From Romboutsia_E sp900604535 (GTDB lineage: Bacteria; Bacillota; Clostridia; Peptostreptococcales; Peptostreptococcaceae): 64,000 nucleotides of DNA. The notes below the pieces were generated by a model that was not told the origin of the DNA, searched no databases, and saw only the letters and a list, made by a program, of their open reading frames with translations. The stretch lies in contig NZ_UWOT01000006.1 of the NCBI RefSeq assembly GCF_900604535.1, forward strand, positions 62,001 to 126,000, written 5' to 3'. The position numbers and the translations under genes are program-made. Below are positions 1-8,541 of the stretch, piece by piece (the first letter of the stretch is position 1; the number at the start of each line of letters is the position of its first letter).

Positions 1-475
1 ATTCATCTTTTTGTCCATATTCTTTTTCAAATTTTGGACCAAAGTCTTGTTCATATTTTTCTCCATATCCTTTTTCAAATTTTGGACCGAAGTCTTGTCC
101 ATCTTTTTGTCCATATCCTTTTTCACAATCTTTTACTGTAGTTGATCCTAAATATTCACATCCTTCATATATTGTTTCTTGACTATAATGATATATATTT
201 ACATCTCTATAATAATCTTTTACATGATTACATTCTTTTGTATAATAGTTATTATATCTAGTATAGTAATTATCATAATAATTATCTTTTCTCATATTAC
301 ATTTTTTACCTTGTACTTCTTTATAATTTTTATATCTTTTTACATCATTATAATTGCATTCATGTTCTCCATGTTTATATCCTTTTTCTTCATAATCATC
401 ATATTTATATCCATAATCTCTATTTCTATCATTTTTATACTCTTTATAATTATCTCTATCGCTATAATAAGCCAT
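1..475 (-). CDS. Tyr/Lys/Cys-rich repeat protein, C-terminus beyond window edge
   Basis: The frame is open from an ATG at 475 to the left edge, giving at least 158 codons. A GGAGG ribosome binding site lies 7 nt upstream. The protein is extremely hydrophilic and rich in Tyr, Asp, Lys and Asn, with scattered Cys and His. From about residue 118 it changes to 16-residue repeats of the type EKGYGQKDGQDFGPKF: two full units (124-77 and 76-29) and a third running off the edge. Such composition is common in clostridial spore coat or exosporium proteins, but this is inference and I recognise no named family. The Ile/Phe-rich open frame on the opposite strand is only its shadow. Confidence 0.7.
   Translation of the reverse strand, partial: MAYYSDRDNYKEYKNDRNRDYGYKYDDYEEKGYKHGEHECNYNDVKRYKNYKEVQGKKCNMRKDNYYDNYYTRYNNYYTKECNHVKDYYRDVNIYHYSQETIYEGCEYLGSTTVKDCEKGYGQKDGQDFGPKFEKGYGEKYEQDFGPKFEKEYGQKDE
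29..124 (-). repeat. 48-bp in-frame tandem repeat
   Basis: Two adjacent 48-bp units (124-77 and 76-29) encode 16-residue peptides that differ at only a few positions; a third copy starts at 28 and leaves the window. The repeat sits inside the coding frame of the edge protein, so copy-number changes would alter protein length without a frameshift. Confidence 0.75.
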
Positions 476-562
476 TATTTTACCTCCATAATATATTGAT
501 AGCTTCTAACTGCTATCCATATATATTATGCTTTTATAGTATATTTTGTTAATATTTTTTCC

Positions 563-618
563 ATATTATAAGCTTTTTGTATATTTTTCGATATTATAAG
601 CTTTTTGTATATTTTTCG
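563..618. repeat. 28-bp tandem repeat in AT-rich intergenic DNA
   Basis: Two identical 28-bp units (563-590 and 591-618), each starting ATATTATAAGC and ending TTTTTCG, are followed by a partial third copy. They lie in the 355-bp gap between the divergent repeat protein and HAD phosphatase genes. Apart from this repeat and presumed promoters I see nothing else in the gap. There are no spacers, so this is not CRISPR. Confidence 0.8.
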
Positions 619-829
619 ATATTATATATATTTTTTTCAATAATCATTATAAATATATATATAGATTTATAAATTTAACTTTTGTTAAGTTTATTTTATT
701 CTGTGATAAATTTATTTCATTGTTTTCTTATTTTCTTATTTGTTTTTGACATATATTATTCATTTTTAATTCATTATATTTATTTATAAAATAATACCGA
801 TATAATTAAAATAGACAGGGGGAATTTTT

Positions 830-1681
830 ATGAATAATATAAAAGTGATTATTATGGATGTTGATGGAACATTAACTAATAATAAAAAAATAATAACTAA
901 AAAAACTAAAGATGCTTTAATTAATGCACAAAAATCAGGAGCAAAATTAGTTTTAGCTTCTGGAAGACCTACATCTGGCTTAATAGATTTTGCTAAAGAA
1001 TTGAAAATGGATAAAAATAATGGTCTTTTAGTTTCTTTTAATGGATCTAAAGTTGTTTATTGCCAAACTAACAAGGTTTTATTTAATGAAACTATTAGCA
1101 TTGAACATGGACAAGCTGTACTAGAACATCTAAAGAAATTTAAGGTTAAGCCTATGATTGATAAAGAAGATTACTTATACGTAAATAATGTTTTTGATAA
1201 TGAAATAGAACATGATGGTAAACCTTTTAATGTGATTCAGTACGAATCTCGTGGTGGTAACTTTAAGTTATGTGAAGAACACGATCTAGCTAGCTTTGCC
1301 ACCTATCCTTTAAATAAAATTTTAACTGCTGGTGATTCTAAGTACCTTAAAGAAAATTATATAGAAATAATGGAACCATTTAAAGATATTTTAAGTTGTA
1401 TGTTTACCTCACCTTTCTACTTTGAATTTACAGCTAAAGGAATTGATAAAGCTAAGGCACTAGATAGCGTATTAGTACCTATGGGTTACAAAAGTGATGA
1501 AATGATTGCTTTTGGAGATGGACACAATGATATATCTATGATTAAATACGTAGGTATAGGAGTAGCAATGGATAATGCTGTTGATGATTTAAAGTCTGTA
1601 TCTAATAAAATAACTTTATCTAATGAAGATGATGGTATTGCTCATGCATTAAGTGATTATTTTGATTGTATTAATATTTAA
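830..1681 (+). CDS. Cof-type HAD family phosphatase
   Basis: A 283-residue HAD hydrolase of the Cof/YidA group, which generally dephosphorylates sugar phosphates and small phosphometabolites in the cytoplasm. Motif I (Asp10-Val-Asp12-Gly-Thr) provides the nucleophile and general acid. Motif II is the SGRP segment near residues 44-47. Motif IV is GDGHND near residues 229-234. The stretch between is the C2-type cap expected for the family, and the length is normal. A GGGGGA ribosome binding site precedes the ATG. It is followed by an RpiR regulator on the same strand, which suggests a link to sugar-phosphate metabolism. The substrate cannot be told from sequence. Confidence 0.9.
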   Translation: MNNIKVIIMDVDGTLTNNKKIITKKTKDALINAQKSGAKLVLASGRPTSGLIDFAKELKMDKNNGLLVSFNGSKVVYCQTNKVLFNETISIEHGQAVLEHLKKFKVKPMIDKEDYLYVNNVFDNEIEHDGKPFNVIQYESRGGNFKLCEEHDLASFATYPLNKILTAGDSKYLKENYIEIMEPFKDILSCMFTSPFYFEFTAKGIDKAKALDSVLVPMGYKSDEMIAFGDGHNDISMIKYVGIGVAMDNAVDDLKSVSNKITLSNEDDGIAHALSDYFDCINI

Positions 1682-1727
1682 ATTAGATAAATTTATAACA
1701 CTAAAATTTTACAAAATACTGTATAAT

Positions 1728-1751
1728 GTTCATGAGGTGATCTTCATGAAC
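1728..1751 (+). promoter_or_regulatory. Inverted repeat enclosing the RpiR ribosome binding site and start codon
   Basis: GTTCATGA (1728-1735) and TCATGAAC (1744-1751) are perfect complements separated by an 8-nt loop that contains GGTGAT. The ATG at 1746 lies inside the right arm. The repeat starts right after the TATAAT at 1722-1727, so it could be a DNA operator at the transcription start or an RNA hairpin that masks the start codon. Confidence 0.6.
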
Positions 1752-2597
1752 ATTTTTAATAAATTAAATCAATTAACTAGCTTAACTGAAAATGAAAAAA
1801 TATTAGCTAAGTATATGCAGAATAATCCTGAGAATTTTATAAAAATGAGTGCAAGTGAAATTAGTGATGCTTGCTTTATTTCAACTTCAACAATTTATAG
1901 ATTATGCCAAAAGCTAGATTTATTAGGTTTGTCAGATTTAAAAATACAGGTTTCTTCATCTATTAATGAATATCTTAATGAAAAAAACGTAATCGACTAT
2001 AACTATCCTTTTAACGGAAATGAAACACAATATGAAGTCATATTAAAGATGAAAGAACTATATGAACAAACCCTTATATCTTCATTAAATTTAATAGATA
2101 TTAATCAGTTAAATTTAATTTCTAATGCGTTAAAAGACTCCAAGCATATAGACTTTTATACATCTGCTGGTAATATTTACTTTGCTGAAAATTTTAAGTT
2201 CCAGATGCAAGAAATAGGAAGATTGATCAATGTTCCTATAGAAGAATATCATCAGCGTTTAACAGCTTCTAGTAGTGATGAAAATCATGTTGCAATAATA
2301 GTATCATTTGAAGGAAGGGGTGCTATAATGCAAAATATAGCTGAAATATTAAAAAATAATAAAACACCTATTATTTTAATTTCTTCTACTAATGAAAACC
2401 CTCTTAATAAATATGCAACTTATCAATTATATCTAAGCTCAAATGAAAACCATTTCAATAAAATCTCATCATTTTCAACAAGGCTATCCTTATTATACAT
2501 TTTAGATTGTATGTATACACAATTTTTTAAATTGAATTATAATGCAAATATAAAATATAAACTAAATACATATAATAAATTATCTAATAAAAAATAA
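1746..2597 (+). CDS. RpiR family (HTH-SIS) transcriptional regulator
   Basis: A 283-residue regulator with an N-terminal HTH_6 domain (about residues 1-75, with the pattern SASEISDACFISTSTIYRLC) and a C-terminal SIS phosphosugar-binding domain (about 110-240). Proteins of this family sense phosphosugars and control sugar catabolism genes. I chose the ATG at 1746 because GAGGTGA lies just upstream; the longer frame starting at 1653 would overlap the HAD gene and has no ribosome binding site. A TATAAT box at 1722-1727 gives it its own promoter. The start region lies in a perfect inverted repeat (see separate entry), which may control translation. Confidence 0.88.
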   Translation: MNIFNKLNQLTSLTENEKILAKYMQNNPENFIKMSASEISDACFISTSTIYRLCQKLDLLGLSDLKIQVSSSINEYLNEKNVIDYNYPFNGNETQYEVILKMKELYEQTLISSLNLIDINQLNLISNALKDSKHIDFYTSAGNIYFAENFKFQMQEIGRLINVPIEEYHQRLTASSSDENHVAIIVSFEGRGAIMQNIAEILKNNKTPIILISSTNENPLNKYATYQLYLSSNENHFNKISSFSTRLSLLYILDCMYTQFFKLNYNANIKYKLNTYNKLSNKK

Positions 2598-2619
2598 ATA
2601 TATTTTTATTCTAATTTAT

Positions 2620-3477
2620 TTACACTTCTCCATATTTTTTAATATATTTTATTTTTACATTTATATCTGGATGCTCATTACAAAACTGATTAATTACAAA
2701 ATAACAACTTGGGCATGGTTCCCACTTACTATATAACGTAAGATTTCCTTTGTTTCTTAATTCTTTAGATTGTATTTTTTTATGTATTTCTTCAAAGATC
2801 TTTTTTTCACTGTCATTAATTCTATTGTAACCTATGCCTAATTTTCCTAACTTATTAACTTTGCTACTTCTAAAAAATTGCTTATCTATTGGCGGTGCTT
2901 TACAATAATCTACAATTTCATTACTACCACTTATTGCCTTAAATTCTTGATTATCATATTCTACTACCGCTATATTTATTGAATCCTGCAGAGTATTACT
3001 TTGATTTATTTTAAAAATTTTATCATCTTCACATTTTATGTATTTGTTCATATTTCTTAATAATCTTTTCATTCTTGGTATATTACTATTTATATGTTGA
3101 TGATACTCAACTGACCCTTTCTCTGGTTTAATATATTTAGAATCTAAATTTTTTGGTATATCCATTAATATTGTTTTAACTTGAGTTTTATCATCATACT
3201 TTTCTTCTATATTACTTTGCTTAGAAAGAATCATCTTTTTTAATAATTCTATATCTTTGGAGTATAGATAGTCTTTGCTTATTTTTTCTTCCAACTCATT
3301 AATCTTTGACTTTTCATCTTCATTTTCAAATATTAATATTTTTTCCACATAATCAATAAAATGTTTAACATCCCTTGCTCTATAAGTAACCTTAGAATTA
3401 TCTATACACTGATACAAATAATTTATTAGACTTATATCTACATTAAATATACTTGCAAGTTCTTGCTTATAATTCAT
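2620..3477 (-). CDS. Cytidine deaminase-fold protein, toxin-deaminase-like
   Basis: The C-terminal third carries a deaminase signature: a Glu in SEKKIFEEIHKK (about residues 222-233) followed by LYSKWEPCPSCYF, with the zinc-binding PCPSC at about 254-258, and then a hydrophobic strand ending YIKKYG. This pattern resembles deaminase domains of bacterial polymorphic toxins (BURPS668_1122/toxin-deaminase type) more than metabolic Cdd, a true copy of which occurs at 46766. The N-terminal half is Lys/Glu-rich and matches nothing I know. The ATG at 3477 has no ribosome binding site. Upstream codons keep coding to about 3565, and a plausible start with GAGGT lies at 3596 in another frame, so the N-terminus is probably frameshifted in an A-rich run. 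No immunity gene is evident. Target and function are unproven. Confidence 0.6.
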   Translation of the reverse strand: MNYKQELASIFNVDISLINYLYQCIDNSKVTYRARDVKHFIDYVEKILIFENEDEKSKINELEEKISKDYLYSKDIELLKKMILSKQSNIEEKYDDKTQVKTILMDIPKNLDSKYIKPEKGSVEYHQHINSNIPRMKRLLRNMNKYIKCEDDKIFKINQSNTLQDSINIAVVEYDNQEFKAISGSNEIVDYCKAPPIDKQFFRSSKVNKLGKLGIGYNRINDSEKKIFEEIHKKIQSKELRNKGNLTLYSKWEPCPSCYFVINQFCNEHPDINVKIKYIKKYGEV

Positions 3478-3703
3478 TTCATTTAATTGATTTATATTAT
3501 ATCCTTCTTTTTTTAAAGCATTGTTAAAATCTTTTATATTACTTATTTTTATCTTTTCTTTTTTCTATTCTTGTGGTCAATATTCCTTGATGTCATGTCT
3601 ACCTCATTATTTTTTATAGTTTCATAAGATATTATTTTATCATATTTCTAACTAATTTCTCATATTAAGTTTATCTTGAGATTTATTTTTTCCTTATGAT
3701 TAA

Positions 3704-3745
3704 AAAAGAGGCTTAAATACAACATTAAGTATATTTAACCTCTTT
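3704..3745 (-). terminator. Hairpin downstream of the GNAT pseudogene
   Basis: AAAGAGG-TTAAATA pairs with TATTTAACCTCTTT around a loop, with one bulged C, directly after the stop of the acetyltransferase remnant. On the minus strand a T-rich run follows. Confidence 0.6.
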
Positions 3746-3773
3746 CATCTTATAACTTATTCTAATCATAATA

Positions 3774-4309
3774 TTAGTCATTAAATTCTGAATATTCCAT
3801 TACTACGCTTTTTAAAAATATACAAAATTCATCATATTCTACCTTAGATAGATTTTTATCAAAACTCATTACTTTCAATCTATGTCCATCATATTTTTTT
3901 CTATAAGGAGGATGAATATGCTCAAATTCTTGTATCTTAAATCCTAAATTAGAATAAAAGTTTAATCGTTTAATTGATATATCATCTACTGGCATATCAA
4001 TTTCTAATATAGTAGTTTTATTTTCTTCACAAAATTCTTTTAATATTTTACTTCCATAACTTTTTCCTCTTAAATTTTTATCTATTGCAAAATGCTCTAT
4101 ATACCTATAACTATTAATTTCCCAATAAAATAATATCCCTATTACTTTATTATTATCACAGACAACATTACATTTATATTTTTCATTCTTTAATACATCT
4201 ATTTGATCTTTTCTGTCCTTCGCTCAAATATAGGGAAACTATTTATATATATATTCATTGCGTCATCATGATAAGGATCTTCTTTTGCTTCTATTCTTAT
4301 AAACTTCAT
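3774..4309 (-). pseudogene. GNAT family N-acetyltransferase, frameshifted
   Basis: From an ATG at 4309 (AGAGGT ribosome binding site) the frame reads MKFIRIEAKEDPYHDD and stops after about 36 codons. The protein resumes in another frame, starting DQIDVLKNEKYK, and continues to 3774. The second part has a typical GNAT core: VIGILFYWEI, then HFAIDKNLRGKSYGSKIL, which is the acetyl-CoA-binding R/Q-x-x-G-x-G/A-like loop, then FYSNLGFK. A one-base indel near 4215 in an A-run explains the break. Rejoined, it is about 178 residues, a normal GNAT length. The intact 73-codon tail (3774-3995) lacks the acetyl-CoA site and should not work alone. Confidence 0.8.
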
Positions 4310-4354
4310 TCTTTACCTCTTCTAATTTTCGTATATATTATTTGATATATAATA

Positions 4355-4532
4355 TCATGTAAATATATATATATTCAATATCAAAAAATTAGCTTTTATA
4401 AAGTAATTTTTTTCATTAACAATAATTTCTATTTTTTGAATATAATCAATAATTACCTCACTCATATCTAAATTAATTTCTTTAACTACTTTACACCCTT
4501 CATATGCAGGATAAATAGATGTATTGCTAGCT
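4355..4532 (-). pseudogene. Frameshifted C-terminal tail of the neighbouring phosphoesterase
   Basis: Directly after the TAG that ends the phosphoesterase (4533-4535), another frame encodes RASNTSIYPAYEGC, then KEINLDMSEVIIDYI, and ends at a TGA at 4355-4357. This is the expected end of a 5'-nucleotidase C-terminal domain, where families of this type read NNYRAS. Inserting two bases (TA) before AGAGCT rejoins the frames. The lesion therefore removes about 59 codons. Confidence 0.7.
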
Positions 4533-5894
4533 CTAGTTATTTAAAACAATAGTATAATCTTCATCCATAGAAATATCCTTATTATTTTTTTTCATATAAA
4601 CAACTCTGTCATAAAAATTTCTAGATAAATCTATTTTATAATCTAAACCACCATAAGTATCATAATTATAATGTTGAACTTTTGGAACAAGAAACTCTTT
4701 ATTTACTACTACTTTTTTATCTTCAATTACAAAGTAAGTTGCACTTTTTTCAATAGCTTTTTTTAATTGCTTTCCTGTAATAGAAAGTACCTTTGATGTA
4801 TTTGGGTAAGGATAATTTATCAAAACATCCCTAATAGATATCTTCTTTGAAAATCCTATAGCACTGTCAAATACAGATAAGGCAGAAAAATCAGCACCAG
4901 AAACATCTAACTGAACTTGATGTAAGAAATTTATAAAAGGATGACCTTTTAATCTTGCTAAAAATATGTCATCTACTTTCATATCTTTATCAAATTCTCC
5001 TATAACTTGATCTAAATAAACTTCTAAATCTTTTTGTGTATCTTTAAATATATTTTCTAGTTTATTATCTATTTCATTATCTAAACTACTAACATCTACT
5101 AATTCATAAGTTATATCCTTATTATCAGTGTCTATAATGATTTTGGAAAAGCTTTGTCCATTATTCATTGGCTGAGAACAAATTACATTCTTTATCTTCG
5201 TTATAAATGCACGATGCTGGTGTCCACTTAATATCATATTTATAGAGTTAAAGTTTTCTAATAGTTCACTACCTTGATTCTCTTTTGTAAGTGCTTCTGT
5301 TGGAGTCATATCTTCATCTAAACTCTTTTCAAATCCTCCATGATAACAAACTATTATAAAATCACATTTATCTTTTAATTCTTCTTCATACTTTTTATAT
5401 TGTTTTACAGGATCTAAAAAATCTAAATTTCTTATATTTACTTCTTGCTCCCAATTAGGTATATAAGAAGTTGTAAAGCCTATACATCCTATTTTAAAAT
5501 TTCCAAATTCAAATATTTTATATGGTTTAGTATCAAAAGGAAGACCTTTTATATTAGCATTTATTATCTTATCAGATACTAAGCTATATGCATTTTTTAA
5601 GTAATCTAATCCATAATTAAATTCATGATTTCCTAATACATAAACATCATAATTTATAGCTTCTAATCCTTTTATTATAGGATTTTCATTTATATTTTGT
5701 TTAGATAAATAATGTGTAAGTGCGGAACCTTGAACTAAATCACCACAGTCTACTTTTAAAGATGCATCAAATTTTTTCTCATCCTTTAATATATAACTAG
5801 CAATTTTTAAAAAACCTAATGGTTGATCTTTTACATAGTTTGTAGGATAAATATACCCATGTAAATCACTAGTTTGATATATAACAATTTTCAT
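4533..5894 (-). CDS. 5'-nucleotidase / 2',3'-cyclic phosphodiesterase family metallophosphoesterase
   Basis: The N-terminal calcineurin-like domain has all the metal motifs: SDLHGY (Asp10, His12), DCGDLVQG, GNHEFNYG, CYHGG and SGHQHR. A 5'-nucleotidase C-terminal domain follows from about residue 290. Relatives (YfkN/UshA type) release phosphate from nucleotides or cyclic nucleotides. There is no signal peptide, so this copy is probably cytoplasmic. At 453 residues it is short, because a frameshift at 4533 cuts the substrate-domain end (see tail entry); the catalytic metal domain is intact. It follows the ABC importer operon after a strong terminator, so it may be partly co-transcribed by read-through. 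Confidence 0.85.
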   Translation of the reverse strand: MKIVIYQTSDLHGYIYPTNYVKDQPLGFLKIASYILKDEKKFDASLKVDCGDLVQGSALTHYLSKQNINENPIIKGLEAINYDVYVLGNHEFNYGLDYLKNAYSLVSDKIINANIKGLPFDTKPYKIFEFGNFKIGCIGFTTSYIPNWEQEVNIRNLDFLDPVKQYKKYEEELKDKCDFIIVCYHGGFEKSLDEDMTPTEALTKENQGSELLENFNSINMILSGHQHRAFITKIKNVICSQPMNNGQSFSKIIIDTDNKDITYELVDVSSLDNEIDNKLENIFKDTQKDLEVYLDQVIGEFDKDMKVDDIFLARLKGHPFINFLHQVQLDVSGADFSALSVFDSAIGFSKKISIRDVLINYPYPNTSKVLSITGKQLKKAIEKSATYFVIEDKKVVVNKEFLVPKVQHYNYDTYGGLDYKIDLSRNFYDRVVYMKKNNKDISMDEDYTIVLNN

Positions 5895-5922
5895 AAACTT
5901 TATTCCTTTCTTATATAATTAA

Positions 5923-5961
5923 AACTAGGGCGTTATCTTTAGATAAGAAAACGCCCTAGTT
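5923..5961 (-). terminator. Strong hairpin between importer operon and phosphoesterase
   Basis: AACTAGGGCGTT (5923-5934) pairs perfectly with AACGCCCTAGTT (5950-5961). It is the most GC-rich stem in this part of the window and lies 6 bases past the stop of the solute-binding protein gene. It probably ends the importer transcript or attenuates it ahead of the phosphoesterase gene. Confidence 0.85.
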
Positions 5962-5967
5962 ACTTAT

Positions 5968-7230
5968 TTATTCCCAAATAGATGTTAAAGTAGATTTAAA
6001 TGTTTCTAACTTATCTTTAACATCTGATTTTGTATCTGCTAGTATTGATTCTAATACTGTATTAGATTCACGGAATGCACTATCCATACCTTTTATAACT
6101 GGATTTGTAAATAAATCACTAGTTGCATCAGCTACAATCGGAGCTATTAAACTTCCTGAATTTTTATATTCATCTGATGTAATAGCACTTTCTCTAACAG
6201 GAATATATCCAGTTTTCTTAGCCCAAGCTATTTGATTTTCTTTTGTTGTTAAAAATTTTAAAAATTCATATGCTGCAGTTTTTTGTTCTGCACTTGCACT
6301 AGAAAAAACAAATAAATCTGTGCCTTGTTGCATTACTTCTTTTGATGGGTATGGAGCAACACCTATTTCAAATTTATCTCCAACACCTTCTTTTACAAAG
6401 GCTTCACCTGCATTAGAACCAACATATAATGCTACTGTTCCATTTCCAAATGGTCCAGATAAGTATTTGTCCGTTCCTGCTATTCTAAAATATCCACCTT
6501 TTATTCCATCTAAGTAATAATTTACTGCTTTTAATGATTTATCACTTGTTGGATCTAAATCTTGATTAAATACTACACCTTCATTTTTTAAATATGTTGT
6601 ATAGTAATTACTTAATGAATCAAATCCTCCACCAACTATTTTCTCTTTTTCATAAATTTCTTTTGATGCCTTTGCAAATTCTTCATATGTTGTTGGTACA
6701 GCTATATTTAATTTGTTAAGTAATGTTTTGTTATACCATAAAACTTCTGTTGATTTATTAAAAGGCATTCCATATATCTTACCATCTATTGTTGATGCTT
6801 CTCTAAATCCTTTTACTATATCATCATAATTATCAAACTTAATAGTTTCATTTTCTATATATGGTTTTAAGTCAACTACTAAGTTTTCATCTATTGCATT
6901 TAATAGCCAATCAGGATAGGCTTGAGTTAACGTTGGTAAATCCTTAGGACTTGCCATTGTCGCAGTTATTTTTTGCTGTAAATCTGGGTAACTAGATTGA
7001 TTTTGAAGAGTTACAGTTATATTAGGATTTTCCTTTGTAAAATTATTTGCTAATTCTTGTAGTGCTTTTTCTTGGTCACCATTCATTGCATGCCAGAAAG
7101 TAATTTCAACAGGATTGTTTAACTCCGTAACTATTTCTTCATTATTACTTAATGTATCTTCTTTTTTTCCAGAACAACCAACCATTAAACTAAGTGATAA
7201 CACTAGTGGTACTAAAGTCTTAAATTTCAT
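5968..7230 (-). CDS. ABC importer solute-binding lipoprotein (family 1, UgpB-like)
   Basis: A 420-residue extracytoplasmic binding protein. The N-terminus is a lipoprotein signal with lipobox LMVGC (Cys19), followed by a short acidic linker. The opening PVEITFWHAMNGDQEKALQELANNF and the central GIPVPTTYEEF-type region (here NIAVPTTYEEFAKA) are typical of the sugar/glycerol-3-phosphate-binding family. It is the last gene of the importer operon, which is unusual because binding-protein genes are more often first. The nucleotide and phosphate-related neighbours favour an organophosphate ligand such as a glycerophosphodiester, but a sugar is also possible. A GGAGG site precedes the ATG. Confidence 0.88.
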   Translation of the reverse strand: MKFKTLVPLVLSLSLMVGCSGKKEDTLSNNEEIVTELNNPVEITFWHAMNGDQEKALQELANNFTKENPNITVTLQNQSSYPDLQQKITATMASPKDLPTLTQAYPDWLLNAIDENLVVDLKPYIENETIKFDNYDDIVKGFREASTIDGKIYGMPFNKSTEVLWYNKTLLNKLNIAVPTTYEEFAKASKEIYEKEKIVGGGFDSLSNYYTTYLKNEGVVFNQDLDPTSDKSLKAVNYYLDGIKGGYFRIAGTDKYLSGPFGNGTVALYVGSNAGEAFVKEGVGDKFEIGVAPYPSKEVMQQGTDLFVFSSASAEQKTAAYEFLKFLTTKENQIAWAKKTGYIPVRESAITSDEYKNSGSLIAPIVADATSDLFTNPVIKGMDSAFRESNTVLESILADTKSDVKDKLETFKSTLTSIWE

Positions 7231-7245
7231 TATTTTATGCCTCCT

Positions 7246-8541
7246 TTAAATTGTTTGATTTTTCTTTGGTAATAATCTCTCTCCATGCTCGTTATAAAGC
7301 TTTTCAGGCTTATAAGAGTGTATTGGAACTAATAGTTTAGGTTTAATTAAATCTATTATCTTTATTAAATCTCTTGGATGAGCATGTCCACTACATGATA
7401 CTGCTATAAATTCTATATCTTTTTCTTTAAATCTATTTACAAAAGGTTCATAACTAGGATCAAATGGTCCTAGAGGAACTGCATTTGAGTGAATATAAAT
7501 TCCATTTTCTTTTAATCCATTAAAATCTTTAAGAGCTAAATTATCTAATTGCCACATATATTTACTTTCATCTTTTAATAGCTCTTCAAAACCAATTTCA
7601 TATTCTGGATTTAATCCATAATCTTTATCATCTAATTTATAGTAATATGATTCATAGTCAGTAGCTTCTTTTAAAACATAAGAATAATATGCATCTAATA
7701 CAACCTTTCTTGTATTAGTTTTTATTATGTTTAAAATCCTTTCTATATTAGATATATAATAATTAAATGTTATTTGCTTGTTAGGATTATTATTTACAAT
7801 TTCATTAATTTTTGTTATCAGCTCATTTTCATTACATACGTCATTCTCATCCTTCTCATCATCAAAATCTTTAAATGAAACTGTAACTCCTTCTATTAAT
7901 AAAACATCACAGTTTTCACTTTCTTTACAAAACTGTAAAGTATCTTTTTCTCTATATCCATGTAATCTTATATCTCCTGTATAAGAAATAACTAAATCAG
8001 GAGTTTTTATAAGTAGCCCACATGCACCATATGCATCGTGGTCTACAGGCATAACTTTTACTTTTATTTTTCCTACTTCAATTATTTCATTTTCTTTTAC
8101 TCCAATTATATCCCTAGTATTTGATTTTCCTTTATTATAAAGAGGAAAGAGAAAATCATTATTTACATTTAATGTATTAAGTAAAGACTTTGTACCTTCT
8201 AATGTGTATATGTCTATATTAGGATTCAAGTAATTTATAATTTTTGAATGATCTAAATGCATATGTGATAAAAACACAGCAGTATTTTTAAAATTATCTT
8301 CACTTGATTTATATCCCTTAAGAGGAATACTTGGGTCGTACATGTTATTTAAATAAGGTACTAATTTTTCATCTAATAATTCTTGTAAATTAGATGGTTG
8401 AAACTTAGAACTTGGATTATATTCACTTCCAAAATCAAAGAATATATGGCTATCTTCATAGACAATTTCTATAATTGTCCCTCCAATAGTTAGTATTCCA
8501 TTATGAAACGTTATTTTTGTTTTTTTATCCTTTAATACCAC
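7246..8541 (-). CDS. MBL-fold metallo-hydrolase, RNase J-like, inside an importer operon
   Basis: A 431-residue metallo-beta-lactamase-fold protein. The first metal motif is HMHLDH (about residues 90-95); the later ones are PVDHDAYG, YTGDIRLHG and a C-terminal CSGHAHPRDL followed by PIHSYKPE. That C-terminal His pattern is typical of RNase J/beta-CASP enzymes, but at about 430 residues it is shorter than RNase J. I start it at GTG 8541, 9 nt after AAGGAG, rather than the TTG at 8550 that abuts the ribosome binding site. It overlaps the permease gene by 17 bp, so it belongs to the operon. A phosphodiester hydrolase acting on the imported substrate is a reasonable guess, but no substrate is shown. 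Confidence 0.8.
   Translation of the reverse strand: MVLKDKKTKITFHNGILTIGGTIIEIVYEDSHIFFDFGSEYNPSSKFQPSNLQELLDEKLVPYLNNMYDPSIPLKGYKSSEDNFKNTAVFLSHMHLDHSKIINYLNPNIDIYTLEGTKSLLNTLNVNNDFLFPLYNKGKSNTRDIIGVKENEIIEVGKIKVKVMPVDHDAYGACGLLIKTPDLVISYTGDIRLHGYREKDTLQFCKESENCDVLLIEGVTVSFKDFDDEKDENDVCNENELITKINEIVNNNPNKQITFNYYISNIERILNIIKTNTRKVVLDAYYSYVLKEATDYESYYYKLDDKDYGLNPEYEIGFEELLKDESKYMWQLDNLALKDFNGLKENGIYIHSNAVPLGPFDPSYEPFVNRFKEKDIEFIAVSCSGHAHPRDLIKIIDLIKPKLLVPIHSYKPEKLYNEHGERLLPKKNQTI

Noticed and set aside
179..499. Ile/Phe-rich open frame on the plus strand near the left edge
   Set aside because: It is the antisense shadow of the Tyr/Lys-rich repeat gene, has no ribosome binding site, and its composition is what the reverse complement of AT-rich coding DNA produces.
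563..618. Tandem 28-bp repeats as a possible CRISPR array
   Set aside because: The units are directly adjacent with no spacers, only two and a half copies exist, and no cas genes are present.
1653..1745. Longer N-terminus for the RpiR regulator
   Set aside because: The extra 31 codons overlap the HAD gene, have no ribosome binding site and do not belong to the family; the ATG at 1746 has both site and conserved start.
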